From contig NZ_CANMFS010000008.1 in NCBI RefSeq assembly GCF_947497275.1, positions 62,001 through 126,000 of the forward strand: a stretch of 64,000 bases of DNA, read 5' to 3'. Made by a program: the position numbers and the translations under genes. Below are positions 42,933 through 52,180 of this stretch, one piece after another. Numbering within the stretch: position 1 is the stretch's first letter; every line of letters begins with the position of its first letter. The notes below the pieces were generated by a model that did no database searches, was not told where the DNA came from, and saw only the letters and a program-made list of their open reading frames with translations. This DNA comes from an uncultured Sulfitobacter sp. GTDB lineage: Bacteria; Pseudomonadota; Alphaproteobacteria; Rhodobacterales; Rhodobacteraceae.

Positions 42933-44534
42933 TTAATCCGGCAAGCGCGCGCGCAGCGTGTTCTTGACGATCTTGCCGTTGGCATTGCGCGGCAGCGGTT
43001 CGGGATCGAAGGTCACGAAATCAGGGGCTTTGTAATCAGCCAGTTTTGATCTTACGAAAGCTCTGACCGCATCCGTATCAAGCGCGGTATCGTTGGTGTG
43101 CACAAAGACGTGCATCTTTTCGCCAAGCACCGGATCCGCCCGCCCGATGGCGGCGCATTCGATCACGCTGGGATGGGCGGTCAGGGCATTCTCGACCTCG
43201 ACGCTGTAGATGTTGTAGCCGCCTCGGATGATCATATCCTTGCGCCGATCGTGCAGACGGATAAAGCCCTGCGCATCACGCGATCCCATGTCGCCGCTCT
43301 TCCAGTAACCATCGTGAAACTCGCTGCGGGACCGTTCGGGGTTGTTCCAATAGCCGGGAACCGTCATCGGCCCTTTGATCCACAACTCGCCATGTTCGCC
43401 GTCGGGCACATCCTGGCCGGACGTGTCCACCAGCCGGATATCCGCGCAGGGCACCGAGATGCCGATGCTGTCTGAGCGTTCCACGCCATAGCCGATGGGC
43501 AGGATCGTGACCGCCGAGGTCAGCTCGGTCGCGCCATAGGCGTTCATCACGCACAGGTTCGGCAGCTTTTCCGACAGTTCCTGCACCGTCGATTGCGGCA
43601 TCGGCGCGCCACCGTAGCCGCCGATACGCCAGTGCGACAGATCGTAGTCCGCAACGGTGCAGCGCAGCAGGAAGAGGTTGTACATCGCAGGCACCATCAG
43701 CGTTTGCGTTACCTTTTCCTGCTCTACCAGAGCCAGAAAATCATGCGCTGCAAAAGTCTCCATCATCACGGTGCAGCCGGCGGTTTGCAGCATCGTGAAG
43801 ATCGTGGCGACCAGACCTGTTACATGGCTTGCGGGGACGCAGAGCAATGACCGCTCGTCCGCGCCCAATTCCATGCACAGCTCGAAATGCATGGCGGAGT
43901 GAACGATGTTGAGATGGGTCAGCGTGGCCCCCTTCGGCTTTCCCGTCGTGCCGGAGGTATAGAGGATCACGGCAATGTCTTCCTCATCAACATTCGCGGC
44001 CTGGGTCAGCGGGGCATCGGCAACCAGCGTCGCGAACGGCTCTGATCCTTCGACATTGCCGCCGACGCAAAACAGATGCGCCACTTCCGGTACGGCGCTA
44101 CGATCAGGCAGCCTGTCCGCCACCGCCGTACCGTGCACGACGATACGTGCGCCGCATTGGTTGAGGATGAATTCCAGTTCCTCCGCCCCTTCGCGGATGT
44201 TGATCGGTACGGCGATGGCCCCCAGCCGCAGGCAGGCCATCATCACGGTCAGAAATTCGGCCCGGTTGCTGAGCAACAGCGCGACGCGGTCTCCCTTGCC
44301 GATTCCGTACTCCTGCAACCCCGCGGCAAGGCAGCCGATCTGTCGGTCAAACGCTGTATAGGTCAGGCGGGTGTCGCCGCTTATCAAAGCTTCGCCGTCC
44401 GGCGTGCGTGCGCATGCGGCGGCCAGCATCGCGTTCAGATTCGCCGGCCGGTCCCTGAAACACTTCATCTCCCGACCGTCGTAATGAATCTCCGTCCGGA
44501 TGCGATCCGTGATCGCTTGTGACCATTGCGGCAT
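42933..44534 (-). CDS. Acyl-CoA synthetase / AMP-binding enzyme
   Basis: A 533-residue ANL-family ligase. The P-loop is ILYTSGTTGKPKGATLTH (about 190-207). Also present are NAYGATELTSAV, the Asp of WKSGDMGSRD, the hinge RRKDMIIRGGYNIYSVEVE and the C-terminal catalytic lysine in PRNANGKIVKNTL. It activates a carboxylic acid with ATP and CoA; the acid is not predictable. GGGGGG precedes the ATG. It stands alone, with convergent and divergent neighbours, so context does not help. Confidence 0.88.
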   Translation of the reverse strand: MPQWSQAITDRIRTEIHYDGREMKCFRDRPANLNAMLAAACARTPDGEALISGDTRLTYTAFDRQIGCLAAGLQEYGIGKGDRVALLLSNRAEFLTVMMACLRLGAIAVPINIREGAEELEFILNQCGARIVVHGTAVADRLPDRSAVPEVAHLFCVGGNVEGSEPFATLVADAPLTQAANVDEEDIAVILYTSGTTGKPKGATLTHLNIVHSAMHFELCMELGADERSLLCVPASHVTGLVATIFTMLQTAGCTVMMETFAAHDFLALVEQEKVTQTLMVPAMYNLFLLRCTVADYDLSHWRIGGYGGAPMPQSTVQELSEKLPNLCVMNAYGATELTSAVTILPIGYGVERSDSIGISVPCADIRLVDTSGQDVPDGEHGELWIKGPMTVPGYWNNPERSRSEFHDGYWKSGDMGSRDAQGFIRLHDRRKDMIIRGGYNIYSVEVENALTAHPSVIECAAIGRADPVLGEKMHVFVHTNDTALDTDAVRAFVRSKLADYKAPDFVTFDPEPLPRNANGKIVKNTLRARLPD

Positions 44535-44752
44535 CTGTAATCCCCCCGGTTTTAGCCGACTTTACGCAATCCGCGCGCGACTGCAACCGCCGGGCACACC
44601 CTGCCAGCGGACCGGGTCGCAATTAACCGTGATTTCATCCTGTGGGCCTATTGGTTTTGCCAGGCAGGCAGCGAGTGACAGGGTCAAGATGGTTGTAGTT
44701 GTAGGCGTCCGCTTTTGGGACTCATCTTGCGCTGTGCTGTCTGGGAAGCCAG

Positions 44753-45406
44753 ATGGCACCTGCGCGAAATTCGGTCCGACCGGTCCTGCGCGCCACCTAC
44801 GCCCACTTCTATCCCGACAGTTTCACCGGCGCTGGCGGGCAGGCAGAAGGGTACATCATCGATGTGATCAACACTCTCGCAGTGCAGGATATGATGTCCG
44901 CTTTCCCGTCTCCCGGAATACGCCTGCATTTCCTGATCTTCTCGCCGTGGGCAAGATCGACATCATGCCGTTTCTCTGCCTGACACCCGAGCGTGTGGGG
45001 ACCGGGTTGGCCACGTCCGCTCTGGGCACCTATAAGGTGCATATCTTCATGCGTCGCCAACACGGTCAAGTATCACGACCGGGCGGATGGAAACATCACC
45101 GTGCGCGCCCGCACCACCGCTACGCAAACCGTGTTCGAGGTAGAAGACGATGACCCCGGCATTCCCAAGTCCGAGCACGTCCGGATCTTCGATCCGTTCG
45201 CGCGACTGACGAAAGTGCAGGACACCGGACTTGACCTTGCGTTCATCCACAGGACGGTAAGGGGATGGGGCGGCGATGTGACGGTAGCAGATGCGCCCGG
45301 ACGCGGTACGGCCTTTAGCGCCGCTTTTGTGATGGCGTTCAGGGGCGAACTCAACCGGACGGATGAGGCGATCGGCTGGTTCGATGAAGCGGATGGCGCG
45401 ATATGA
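44753..45406 (+). pseudogene. Sensor histidine kinase (SBP_3-type sensor) pseudogene with frameshift and internal deletion
   Basis: Segment 1 (44753 to about 44915) encodes VLRATYAHFYPDSFTGAGG and EGYIIDVINTLAVQD, the start of a family-3 binding-protein-like sensor domain. The match then shifts frame to PAFPDLLAVGKIDIMPFLCL and LGTYKVHIFMRR (to about 45055). It then jumps, in the first frame, to the end of a kinase ATPase domain: ANTVKYHDRADGNITV, VEDDDPGIPKSEHVRIFDPF and FIHRTVRGWGGDVTVADAPG. The HisKA and the membrane part are missing, and key glycines are changed (DDDPG, DTGLDLA). Its stop still overlaps the next gene (ATGA). Confidence 0.75.
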
Positions 45407-45827
45407 TTTCCCTTGTGTCTATCGGGATCCGGGGCCCGTTTGCCCTTTCGATCCCGGTGGGCATCCTCCTTTCCCGCTTGGCTTCATGTTTGTTGTCGAC
45501 TGCACCTATTTCGTGCTCGGATTCTACATCGAAACGCCGTCTTTGACGGTCATCACCATCCCGATCATCGATCCCTTGGTGATCCGGCAGGGATATGATC
45601 CGATCTGGTTCGGCATCTTGATGATTGTGCTGTCGGAAATGGCGTTAACCACACTGCGCGTGCGTCTGAACCGCTATATGGTGCAAGGCGTGCGCAAGAG
45701 CGGCAAGATGATTGATGTAATGATCGGAGCCGTTCCTTGTGCCGCCGCGATGCTGATGATGGTTGCGGCGGTCTTCGCCTTCCCGCAGATTGCGCTCATG
45801 CTGCCGAATATGTTGCAACGACCATGA
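45403..45827 (+). pseudogene. TRAP large permease (DctM) pseudogene with a large internal deletion
   Basis: An N-terminal scrap in one frame (MISLVSIGI, then PFALSIPVGILLSRLAS) resembles the DctM start. From about 45487 another frame gives the C-terminal third: VDCTYFVLGFYIETPSLTVI, DPLVIRQGYDPIWFGILMIV and MIDVMIGAVPCAAAMLMMVA, ending FPQIALMLPNML. The conserved 'TPPVGLN' segment is degraded to TTLRVRLN. About two thirds of a normal DctM is missing. It keeps ATGA overlaps with the kinase remnant before it and with pxpB after it, showing all four were one coupled operon. Confidence 0.75.
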
Positions 45828-46558
45828 CACAGGATTGGCCACAGATCCGAACCGCCGGGTTCGACGGTTTTCTGGTAAGCTTCGGCGACAGCCTGAGCGA
45901 GCCGGCGAACCGCGCGGCTCTCGCGTTCCGCGCAGCCGTCGCGCGGGCGGGGTGGGACGGGATCCTCGATACCTCGACCTCGCTTGTCTCCGCCTATCTG
46001 CAATTTGATCCGCATTGGCGCGACCACGCGGCGATGCGCGCGGCCCTTGAGACGCTGCTGGGCGAGCGGGACTGGTACGCCGCCGATCTGCCCGAAGGCC
46101 GCAGCCTGTGGCGGGTGCCGACCGTCTATGGCACAGACATTGCTCCGCAACTCGCTGAGGCGGCAGCGGCGGCGGGGATGAGCGTTCAGGAGGCGATCAC
46201 TTCAATCAGCGAAACGCGGGTGCGGGTTCAGACCATTGGTTTCGCTCCGGGTCAGCCCTATCTGGGCACGCTGTCGTCTGCGTGGGACATCCCGCGCCAG
46301 ACCGCATTGACCGATAAAGTGCCAGAGGGCGCGCTGACTGTGGCGATCCGACAGCTTGTGCTGTTCTCGGTTTCCACACCGACCGGCTGGCGACACATCG
46401 GCCAGACCGCGTTCAGACTTTTCCGACCCGATGCCGAAGTACCGTTCGTTCTGCGCCCCGGTGACGAAGTGCTGTTCGAGCCGACGGATGCCGAGACGCT
46501 GCACAACATGCGCGCCGCCGGCCCCGATGGCGGTGCCGTCCGGGAAGACATCGCATGA
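45824..46558 (+). CDS. pxpB: 5-oxoprolinase subunit PxpB (KipI family)
   Basis: A 244-residue protein of the allophanate hydrolase subunit 1 / KipI family: VSFGDSLSEPANRAALAFRA near the N-terminus, then DTSTSLVSAYLQFDP and, in the C-terminal cyclophilin-like domain, TIGFAPGQPYLGTLSSAWDIPRQ. With PxpA and PxpC it makes the ATP-dependent 5-oxoprolinase that opens pyroglutamate to glutamate. It overlaps the TRAP remnant upstream and pxpC downstream (ATGA both). The frame is intact, unlike the two genes before it. No pxpA lies in the window. Confidence 0.88.
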   Translation: MTQDWPQIRTAGFDGFLVSFGDSLSEPANRAALAFRAAVARAGWDGILDTSTSLVSAYLQFDPHWRDHAAMRAALETLLGERDWYAADLPEGRSLWRVPTVYGTDIAPQLAEAAAAAGMSVQEAITSISETRVRVQTIGFAPGQPYLGTLSSAWDIPRQTALTDKVPEGALTVAIRQLVLFSVSTPTGWRHIGQTAFRLFRPDAEVPFVLRPGDEVLFEPTDAETLHNMRAAGPDGGAVREDIA

Positions 46559-47574
46559 GCCGTCTGCTGACGATCCGCCGGGCGGGCCCAGGCATGACTG
46601 TGCAGGACATGGGGCGCGAGGGCTATCTATCCTTTGGCCTGTCCCGGGGTGGCGCGGCAGACCGGCAGGCGCTTTACGAGGGGGCCGCACTGCTGGCGCA
46701 GGATCCAGCAATGGCTGCGATTGAGATGGCGGGGATGGGCGGCGAATTCGAGGCGGACACGGATCTGCGTATTGCGCTGACCGGTGCGCCTATGCGCGCG
46801 GGCATCGACGGAACGGCAATTGCATGGAATGCCAGTCACTTCTTGCCAAAGGGGGCGCGTCTGAGCATCGGCGCGGCGGATGAGGGTGTGTACGGCTATC
46901 TGCACGTGGGCGGCGGGATCGCCACGCCAGAGCGGCTGGGCGGGCGGAGCGCGCATTTGGCGGCGGGGCTGGGGAACGCGCTTGGCGCCGGTGACACGCT
47001 CGAGATCGGGGCCGACCGAAATGCGGAGGCCCCCAGCATGTGCCTGCCGCCAGATCCGCGCTTTGATGGCGGACCGGTGCGGCTGGTGCCAAGCCTACAG
47101 ACCTCGTTTTTCGCGCAGGCGGAACTGGACCGGTTCGAGACAACCACGTTTCAACGCGACGCGCGGGGCAACCGCATGGGCGTGCGCATTCTGCCCGAGG
47201 GCGATGGTTTTCATTCCGAAGCGGGGCTGAGCGTGTTGTCCGAAGTCATCGTGCCGGGGGATGTGCAAATCACCGGCGACGGCACTCCGTTCGTGCTGCT
47301 GGCCGAGTGTCAGACAACCGGCGGCTATCCGCGTATAGGTGCCGTTTTGCCTGCCGATCTGCCACGCGTGGCGCAGGCGCGGCCCGGTGTCGCACTTCGG
47401 TTCAGCTTTGTCACGCTGGAAGAGGCTGTAGCGATTGATGCCAGGTTGCGCGCGCATCTGATAAATCTGTCTGCCGCCGTAAGGCCGTTGACGCGCGATC
47501 CCGCTGATATCCGCAATCTGCTGTCCTACCAGCTGATCAGTGGCGTTACAGCAGGCGACGATCTGGAACTCTGA
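46555..47574 (+). CDS. pxpC: 5-oxoprolinase subunit PxpC (KipA / biotin-dependent carboxyltransferase-like family)
   Basis: A 339-residue protein of the allophanate hydrolase subunit 2 family. Motifs include RRAGPGMTVQDMGREGYLSF near the N-terminus, YLHVGGGI, and TTFQRDARGNRMGVRI in the second half, with GVALRFSFVTLEEA near the end. It starts inside the four-base overlap with pxpB. The partner LamB/YcsF-type subunit PxpA is not next to it, so the complex needs a gene elsewhere, or this pair has another role such as the KipIA kinase-control function described in Bacillus. Confidence 0.88.
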   Translation: MSRLLTIRRAGPGMTVQDMGREGYLSFGLSRGGAADRQALYEGAALLAQDPAMAAIEMAGMGGEFEADTDLRIALTGAPMRAGIDGTAIAWNASHFLPKGARLSIGAADEGVYGYLHVGGGIATPERLGGRSAHLAAGLGNALGAGDTLEIGADRNAEAPSMCLPPDPRFDGGPVRLVPSLQTSFFAQAELDRFETTTFQRDARGNRMGVRILPEGDGFHSEAGLSVLSEVIVPGDVQITGDGTPFVLLAECQTTGGYPRIGAVLPADLPRVAQARPGVALRFSFVTLEEAVAIDARLRAHLINLSAAVRPLTRDPADIRNLLSYQLISGVTAGDDLEL

Positions 47575-47731
47575 CCATGGATCGGCGGGGTGTGCCAAGC
47601 AGAATGCGGGCAGGAATTGAGCAACGGCGCGCGTTTTTCTTGCACGGACCGGTCGGTGCTGTATCACCTGCGGGGCAGAGCCCGTTTGCCGCAGGCTTGG
47701 GCCCATTAAATTCGACTTGAAGGAACTGAAC

Positions 47732-48547
47732 ATGACGCTCCATATCGACCCCGCCCGTTACACCAATCTTGCCCTCGAAGCGCATGACGACGGGGTCTGG
47801 ATCGTGACACTGAACCGACCCTCCAAACGCAACGCGCTTGATCTTGCGACCATCGACGAGCTGGTGGATTTCTTTTCCGCAGCACCGCGTGCGGGCGTGC
47901 GTGCCGTTGTCCTTGCGGGGGCGGGGGATCATTTCTGCGCAGGCCTTGACCTGATCGAACATCACGACGAGGACCGCAGCGCGGCCGATTTCATGCATGT
48001 CTGCCTGCGCTGGCACGAGGCGTTCAACAAGATGGAATACGGCGGTGTGCCGATCATCGCTGCGTTGCAGGGGGCGGTTGTGGGCGGCGGGCTTGAACTG
48101 GCCAGCTCGGCACACATCCGGGTGATGGACCACAGCGCCTATTTCGCTTTGCCGGAAGGTCAGCGGGGGCTGTTCACCGGCGGCGGTGCCACGATCCGCG
48201 TGACCGATCTGGTCGGTAAATCACGGATGATCGACATGATGCTGACGGGCCGCGTCTATCAGGGGCAGGAGGCCGTGGATCTGGGGCTTGCGCAGTATAT
48301 TACCGACGGGTCCAGCTTTGACGCGGCGCTGGAGCTTGCGCGCAAGACGGCGCAGAATCTGCCGCTGTCGAATTTCGCGATCTGTTCTGCGGTAAGCCAT
48401 ATGCAGAACATGTCGGCGATGGACGCCGCCTATGCCGAAGCGGTCGTTGCGGGCGTGGTCAACACCCAGCCGGATGCGCGCGCGCGGCTTGCAGCTTTTG
48501 CCGACAAGAGCGCGGCACGGGTACGTCCGAACGCGCAAAAGGCATAA
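47732..48547 (+). CDS. Crotonase/enoyl-CoA hydratase-family protein
   Basis: A 271-residue crotonase-fold enzyme. [20 protein letters not shown] is the first signature, and the oxyanion-hole segments are [12 protein letters not shown] and [18 protein letters not shown] Glu lies near 141-145 in [13 protein letters not shown], where catalytic acids occur in this fold. GAAGGAAC precedes the ATG at 47732. It lies 157 bases after pxpC, so it may be separately transcribed. Whether it hydrates, isomerises or hydrolyses an acyl-CoA cannot be decided. Confidence 0.85.
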   Translation: MTLHIDPARYTNLALEAHDDGVWIVTLNRPSKRNALDLATIDELVDFFSAAPRAGVRAVVLAGAGDHFCAGLDLIEHHDEDRSAADFMHVCLRWHEAFNKMEYGGVPIIAALQGAVVGGGLELASSAHIRVMDHSAYFALPEGQRGLFTGGGATIRVTDLVGKSRMIDMMLTGRVYQGQEAVDLGLAQYITDGSSFDAALELARKTAQNLPLSNFAICSAVSHMQNMSAMDAAYAEAVVAGVVNTQPDARARLAAFADKSAARVRPNAQKA

Positions 48548-48956
48548 GCTGCGTGAAGATGGGCGGATGATCAAAGGGCACCAGATGGAATGGTTCTGGC
48601 GCCAGCCGCCCGGTTATGTTCCATCTCCAGGTTGCGCCTCGCCGTGCAGTCGTCACAGACTGCCGTCTGCCCTGCCTTCGCATCGTTTTTCTGTAAAGAA
48701 GGCACAGGATCGGTACTGATCCAGGTGCGGGCGGGATGTCTCAGGCAACGCAGTGGCTCGCTGATCCGGCGCAGACCGCCGAATGGCACGGCGGACTGCT
48801 GCGTTTGCGTGCAACGGACTGCGTGCGCGTGCAGGTCATTCTGCCGGACGAGCTATTTTCGGAATCGGACTGCAGGGTGCCACGTCAAGCATCGACAGGG
48901 GCGGCGCTAGATGCCATGATGCACGACCCTGCTGCCCTTCATTGTCGGAAAACCAC
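48548..48956. other. 409-base intergenic region upstream of the Anbu operon, no gene supported
   Basis: Short open frames at 48736-48956 have no recognisable motif. The stretch lies between the crotonase gene and the first transglutaminase gene and should hold the promoter of the Anbu operon. I saw no clear hairpin or operator in it. Confidence 0.45.
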
Positions 48957-49736
48957 ATGCTCATTTCCATTCGGACGCACCTTGTCTACACGGCTGAAAA
49001 CCCGTGTGACGTCTTGTTACAGATCGAGGCGGCGCGCGAGCCGGTACAATCGTGTCACGCGTCGACACTGACGCTGAACGCCGACGGCGAAAGCCGGGTC
49101 ATTGGCGACGACGAAGACATCGGTACCCGCCGGTGGTTGCGGGCACCCAAGCGTTTTGAATGTGAGTACACCGCACAGATCGAGGTCACGCGGACCGCGC
49201 ACGATCTCGCGGCGCTTCAAGCCAGCCCTTTGATCGAAACCCCCGGCGATGTGACGAAATATTTGATGCCGTCGCGGTACTGCCATCCCGAAGCCTTCTT
49301 TGAATTCGTGCCGCAGACGTTCGGCGATCTGACCGGGGGCGCGCTCGTTTCGGCGCTGAATGACTGGATCAATGCCAACTTCACATATGACAACGGGATC
49401 AGCGATGCGGCGACCACGGCGACCGACAGTTTTAACAACCGCGCGGGCGTCTGTCGCGATTACGCCCACGTTCTGATTGGGATGGCCCGCGCCGCAGGTT
49501 TGCCCGCGCGATTTGTCAGCGGCTACGGCCCAGAGGTCACGCCGCAGGATTTCCATGCGGTGGCAGAGGTCTATCTGGAAGGGGCGTGGCACTTGATTGA
49601 TTCCACCGGCATGTCGCAGCCCTCCAATTTCGTGCGTGTCGCGGTCGGGCGGGATGCGGCGGATGTGTCGTTCATGACGTCCTATGGTGTGATGGAGCTT
49701 AAAAAACAGACGGTAGAGGTCGCGAAGACCGTGTAA
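48957..49736 (+). CDS. Transglutaminase-like cysteine peptidase (first copy, Anbu operon)
   Basis: A 259-residue protein. A beta-rich N-terminal domain begins LISIRTHLVYTAENPCDVL. The transglutaminase core has the catalytic Cys in NRAGVCRDYAHVLIGMARAAGLPARF, His in DFHAVAEVYLEGAW and Asp in HLIDSTG. The frame is open upstream (to 48783), but I chose the ATG at 48957, where the family N-terminus begins. It is on the same strand as, and just ahead of, the ATP-grasp/alpha-E/transglutaminase/Anbu genes. It differs clearly from the second copy at 52181, so it is not a recent duplicate. Confidence 0.83.
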   Translation: MLISIRTHLVYTAENPCDVLLQIEAAREPVQSCHASTLTLNADGESRVIGDDEDIGTRRWLRAPKRFECEYTAQIEVTRTAHDLAALQASPLIETPGDVTKYLMPSRYCHPEAFFEFVPQTFGDLTGGALVSALNDWINANFTYDNGISDAATTATDSFNNRAGVCRDYAHVLIGMARAAGLPARFVSGYGPEVTPQDFHAVAEVYLEGAWHLIDSTGMSQPSNFVRVAVGRDAADVSFMTSYGVMELKKQTVEVAKTV

Positions 49737-49794
49737 TTCAGGGCGTTTTCTGTCTGCGTGTTGTAGTGATCAAAAATCGGGCTATCTTTTCGAT

Positions 49795-51222
49795 ATGAAT
49801 ACAAAACACCCCCATTTCGATGAAATGCTCGCAAGTGATTCAAGTGTCCGCGCGCCCTATAGTGGCTATAACACCTGGTTCTCGGAGCAGGATCCGGCGC
49901 GGCTGAGCAAGAAATCCAAGGAAGCCGAAGCGTTCTTCCTGCGGACGGGTATTACGTTCAACGTATACGGCCAAGCCGCCGCTCAAGAGCGGCTGATCCC
50001 CTTCGATCTAATCCCGCGGATCATTGCGAATGCGGAGTGGACGCGCTTGTCACGTGGGATCGAGCAACGGGTGCGCGCCATCAACGCGTTTCTGCACGAC
50101 ATCTACAACCGGCAGGAAATTTTGCGCGCCGGTGTCGTCCCGGTCGAGCTGATCTCGCGCAATGCGGCATTCCTGCCGCAGATGGTCGGATTTTCGCCAC
50201 CGGGCAACGTCTATACCCACATCGTCGGCACCGATATCGTGCGCACCGGCGAGAATGATTTCTTTGTGCTGGAAGATAACGCACGCACGCCGTCGGGCGT
50301 GTCGTACATGCTCGAAAATCGCGAAACGATGCTTCAGATGTTCCCCGAGCTCTTCACCCAGAACCGGGTGCAGCAGGTCAGCGATTATCCCAAGAACCTG
50401 CGCCGTTCGCTTGAGGCCTGCGCCCCGCCCAACTGCGATGGCAAGCCAACAGTCGCAATCCTGACACCGGGCATCTACAACTCGGCGTATTTCGAGCACT
50501 CTTTTCTGGCCGACCAGATGGGTGTCGAGTTGGTCGAAGGACATGATTTGCGCGTGCTGGATGGCCGCATCGCGATGCGTACTACCCAAGGGTTCAAGAC
50601 CATCGACGTGCTTTATCGTCGGGTCGATGACGATTATCTAGATCCGCTGAACTTCAAGCCGGAGTCGATGCTGGGTGTGCCGGGGATCATGGATGTCTAC
50701 CGCGCCGGCAACATCACGATTGCCAACGCGCCCGGAACCGGAATTGCGGACGACAAGGCGATTTATTCCTACATGCCGGAGATCGTCGAATTCTACACCG
50801 GCGAACAGGCGCTTTTGAAAAATGTGGAAACGTGGCGCTGTTCCGAGCCGGACGCGCTGGCCTATGTGCTTGAAAACCTGTCGGAGCTCGTTGTGAAGGA
50901 AGTTCACGGTTCGGGCGGTTACGGTATGCTGGTCGGCCCCGCCGCGAACAAGCGCGAAATCGCGGCATTTTCGGCCAAGCTGAAGAAAAATCCGGGCAAT
51001 TATATTGCGCAGCCGACGCTGTCGCTCTCGACGGTGCCGATCCTCGCGAAAAAGCAGCTTGCGCCGCGTCATGTTGACCTGCGACCCTATGTGCTGTGCT
51101 CGCCCAAGGGGATCAACATCACGCCGGGCGGGCTGACCCGTGTCGCACTCAGGGAAGGATCGCTTGTGGTGAATTCCAGCCAGGGCGGTGGGACCAAAGA
51201 CACTTGGGTTCTGGAGGACTGA
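49795..51222 (+). CDS. Circularly permuted ATP-grasp protein (Anbu operon)
   Basis: A 475-residue protein of the CP_ATPgrasp family (DUF404/407). Characteristic segments are FLRTGITFNVYGQAAAQERL, PFDLIPRIIANAEW, RAINAFLHDIYNRQEIL, FVLEDNARTPSGVSYMLENR and, near the end, VVKEVHGSGGYGMLVGP. The C-terminus ends in GGGTKDTWVLED. The family is thought to ligate an amino acid or peptide, possibly building a peptide handled by the neighbouring transglutaminase and Anbu. The start has a poor ribosome site. Confidence 0.9.
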   Translation: MNTKHPHFDEMLASDSSVRAPYSGYNTWFSEQDPARLSKKSKEAEAFFLRTGITFNVYGQAAAQERLIPFDLIPRIIANAEWTRLSRGIEQRVRAINAFLHDIYNRQEILRAGVVPVELISRNAAFLPQMVGFSPPGNVYTHIVGTDIVRTGENDFFVLEDNARTPSGVSYMLENRETMLQMFPELFTQNRVQQVSDYPKNLRRSLEACAPPNCDGKPTVAILTPGIYNSAYFEHSFLADQMGVELVEGHDLRVLDGRIAMRTTQGFKTIDVLYRRVDDDYLDPLNFKPESMLGVPGIMDVYRAGNITIANAPGTGIADDKAIYSYMPEIVEFYTGEQALLKNVETWRCSEPDALAYVLENLSELVVKEVHGSGGYGMLVGPAANKREIAAFSAKLKKNPGNYIAQPTLSLSTVPILAKKQLAPRHVDLRPYVLCSPKGINITPGGLTRVALREGSLVVNSSQGGGTKDTWVLED

Positions 51223-51226
51223 TGTG

Positions 51227-52168
51227 ATGTTGGGAAAAACCGCAGGTGGTCTTTACTGGATGTTCCGCTTTCTGGAGCGGGGCGAGAATACGGCACGGCT
51301 CGTCGAGGCGGGGTTTCGCATCGCACTGACCCGTTCCAACGACGCGGCGTCTGAATGGAGATCATTGCTGACATCGGCGGGGGTCAGCGCCGGATACAAG
51401 GCGAAGTACGACCAGTTCACGGCAGCACAGGTGGTGGATTATCTGCTGCGTGACACGACAAATCCGTCCAGCGTCATCTCTGTGACTGAAAAGGCGCGTA
51501 CCAATGCCCGCATGGTGCGAACGGCCTTGACCACCGAGGTGTGGGAAGCCGTCAATGAGAACTGGATGGGGTTGAAGGAGCTGCTCAAACGGCCCGTGAA
51601 GGAAACCGATCTGCCCGCGATACTGGGCGAGATCCGGCGCCAGAATGCCCTGGTGCGTGGGGCCGTATCGGGCACGATGCTGCGCACCGATATCTACGAT
51701 TTCATTCAATTGGGCACCTCGATCGAACGGGCGGACAACACCGCGCGGATCATCGATGTCAAATATTACACGCTGCTCCCCTCGACCAGTTTCGTCGGAT
51801 CTCCGCTTGACAATGTGCAATGGGAAACGATCCTGCGCAGCGTCTCGGCACATCGGTCTTTCAGGTGGCTGAACAACACCGAGATGACATCGTCGAACGT
51901 GGCCGAATTCCTGATCCTCGATGCGCGCTTTCCAAGGTCGCTGTCGTTTGCCTGTGGCACCATCGACCAGAACCTGGGCTTTCTTGCCAAGGAATACGGC
52001 ACCACTCCGCAATCGCACCAGATGATCGCCGCGCAACGCGAAAAGCTGCGTCGTCACACGATTTCGACGATCTTCGACGAAGGTCTGCACCAGTTCATTA
52101 CCGACTTCATCCGTGAAAACAATGCCATTGGACAACAGATCGAACAGGATTACCGGTTCAACGGCTAG
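51227..52168 (+). CDS. Alpha-E domain protein (Anbu operon)
   Basis: A 313-residue, almost wholly alpha-helical protein of the alpha-E (DUF403) family. It starts MLGKTAGGLYWMFRFLERGE, with NTARLVEAGFRIAL following; the 'W..RylERaE..aR' start is the family hallmark and recurs in the middle as FIQLGTSIERADNTARIIDV. The function is unknown, but it always travels with the permuted ATP-grasp protein. GGAGG precedes the ATG at 51227, 4 bases after the ATP-grasp stop, implying one transcript. Confidence 0.9.
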   Translation: MLGKTAGGLYWMFRFLERGENTARLVEAGFRIALTRSNDAASEWRSLLTSAGVSAGYKAKYDQFTAAQVVDYLLRDTTNPSSVISVTEKARTNARMVRTALTTEVWEAVNENWMGLKELLKRPVKETDLPAILGEIRRQNALVRGAVSGTMLRTDIYDFIQLGTSIERADNTARIIDVKYYTLLPSTSFVGSPLDNVQWETILRSVSAHRSFRWLNNTEMTSSNVAEFLILDARFPRSLSFACGTIDQNLGFLAKEYGTTPQSHQMIAAQREKLRRHTISTIFDEGLHQFITDFIRENNAIGQQIEQDYRFNG

Positions 52169-52180
52169 ACACAGGACAGC

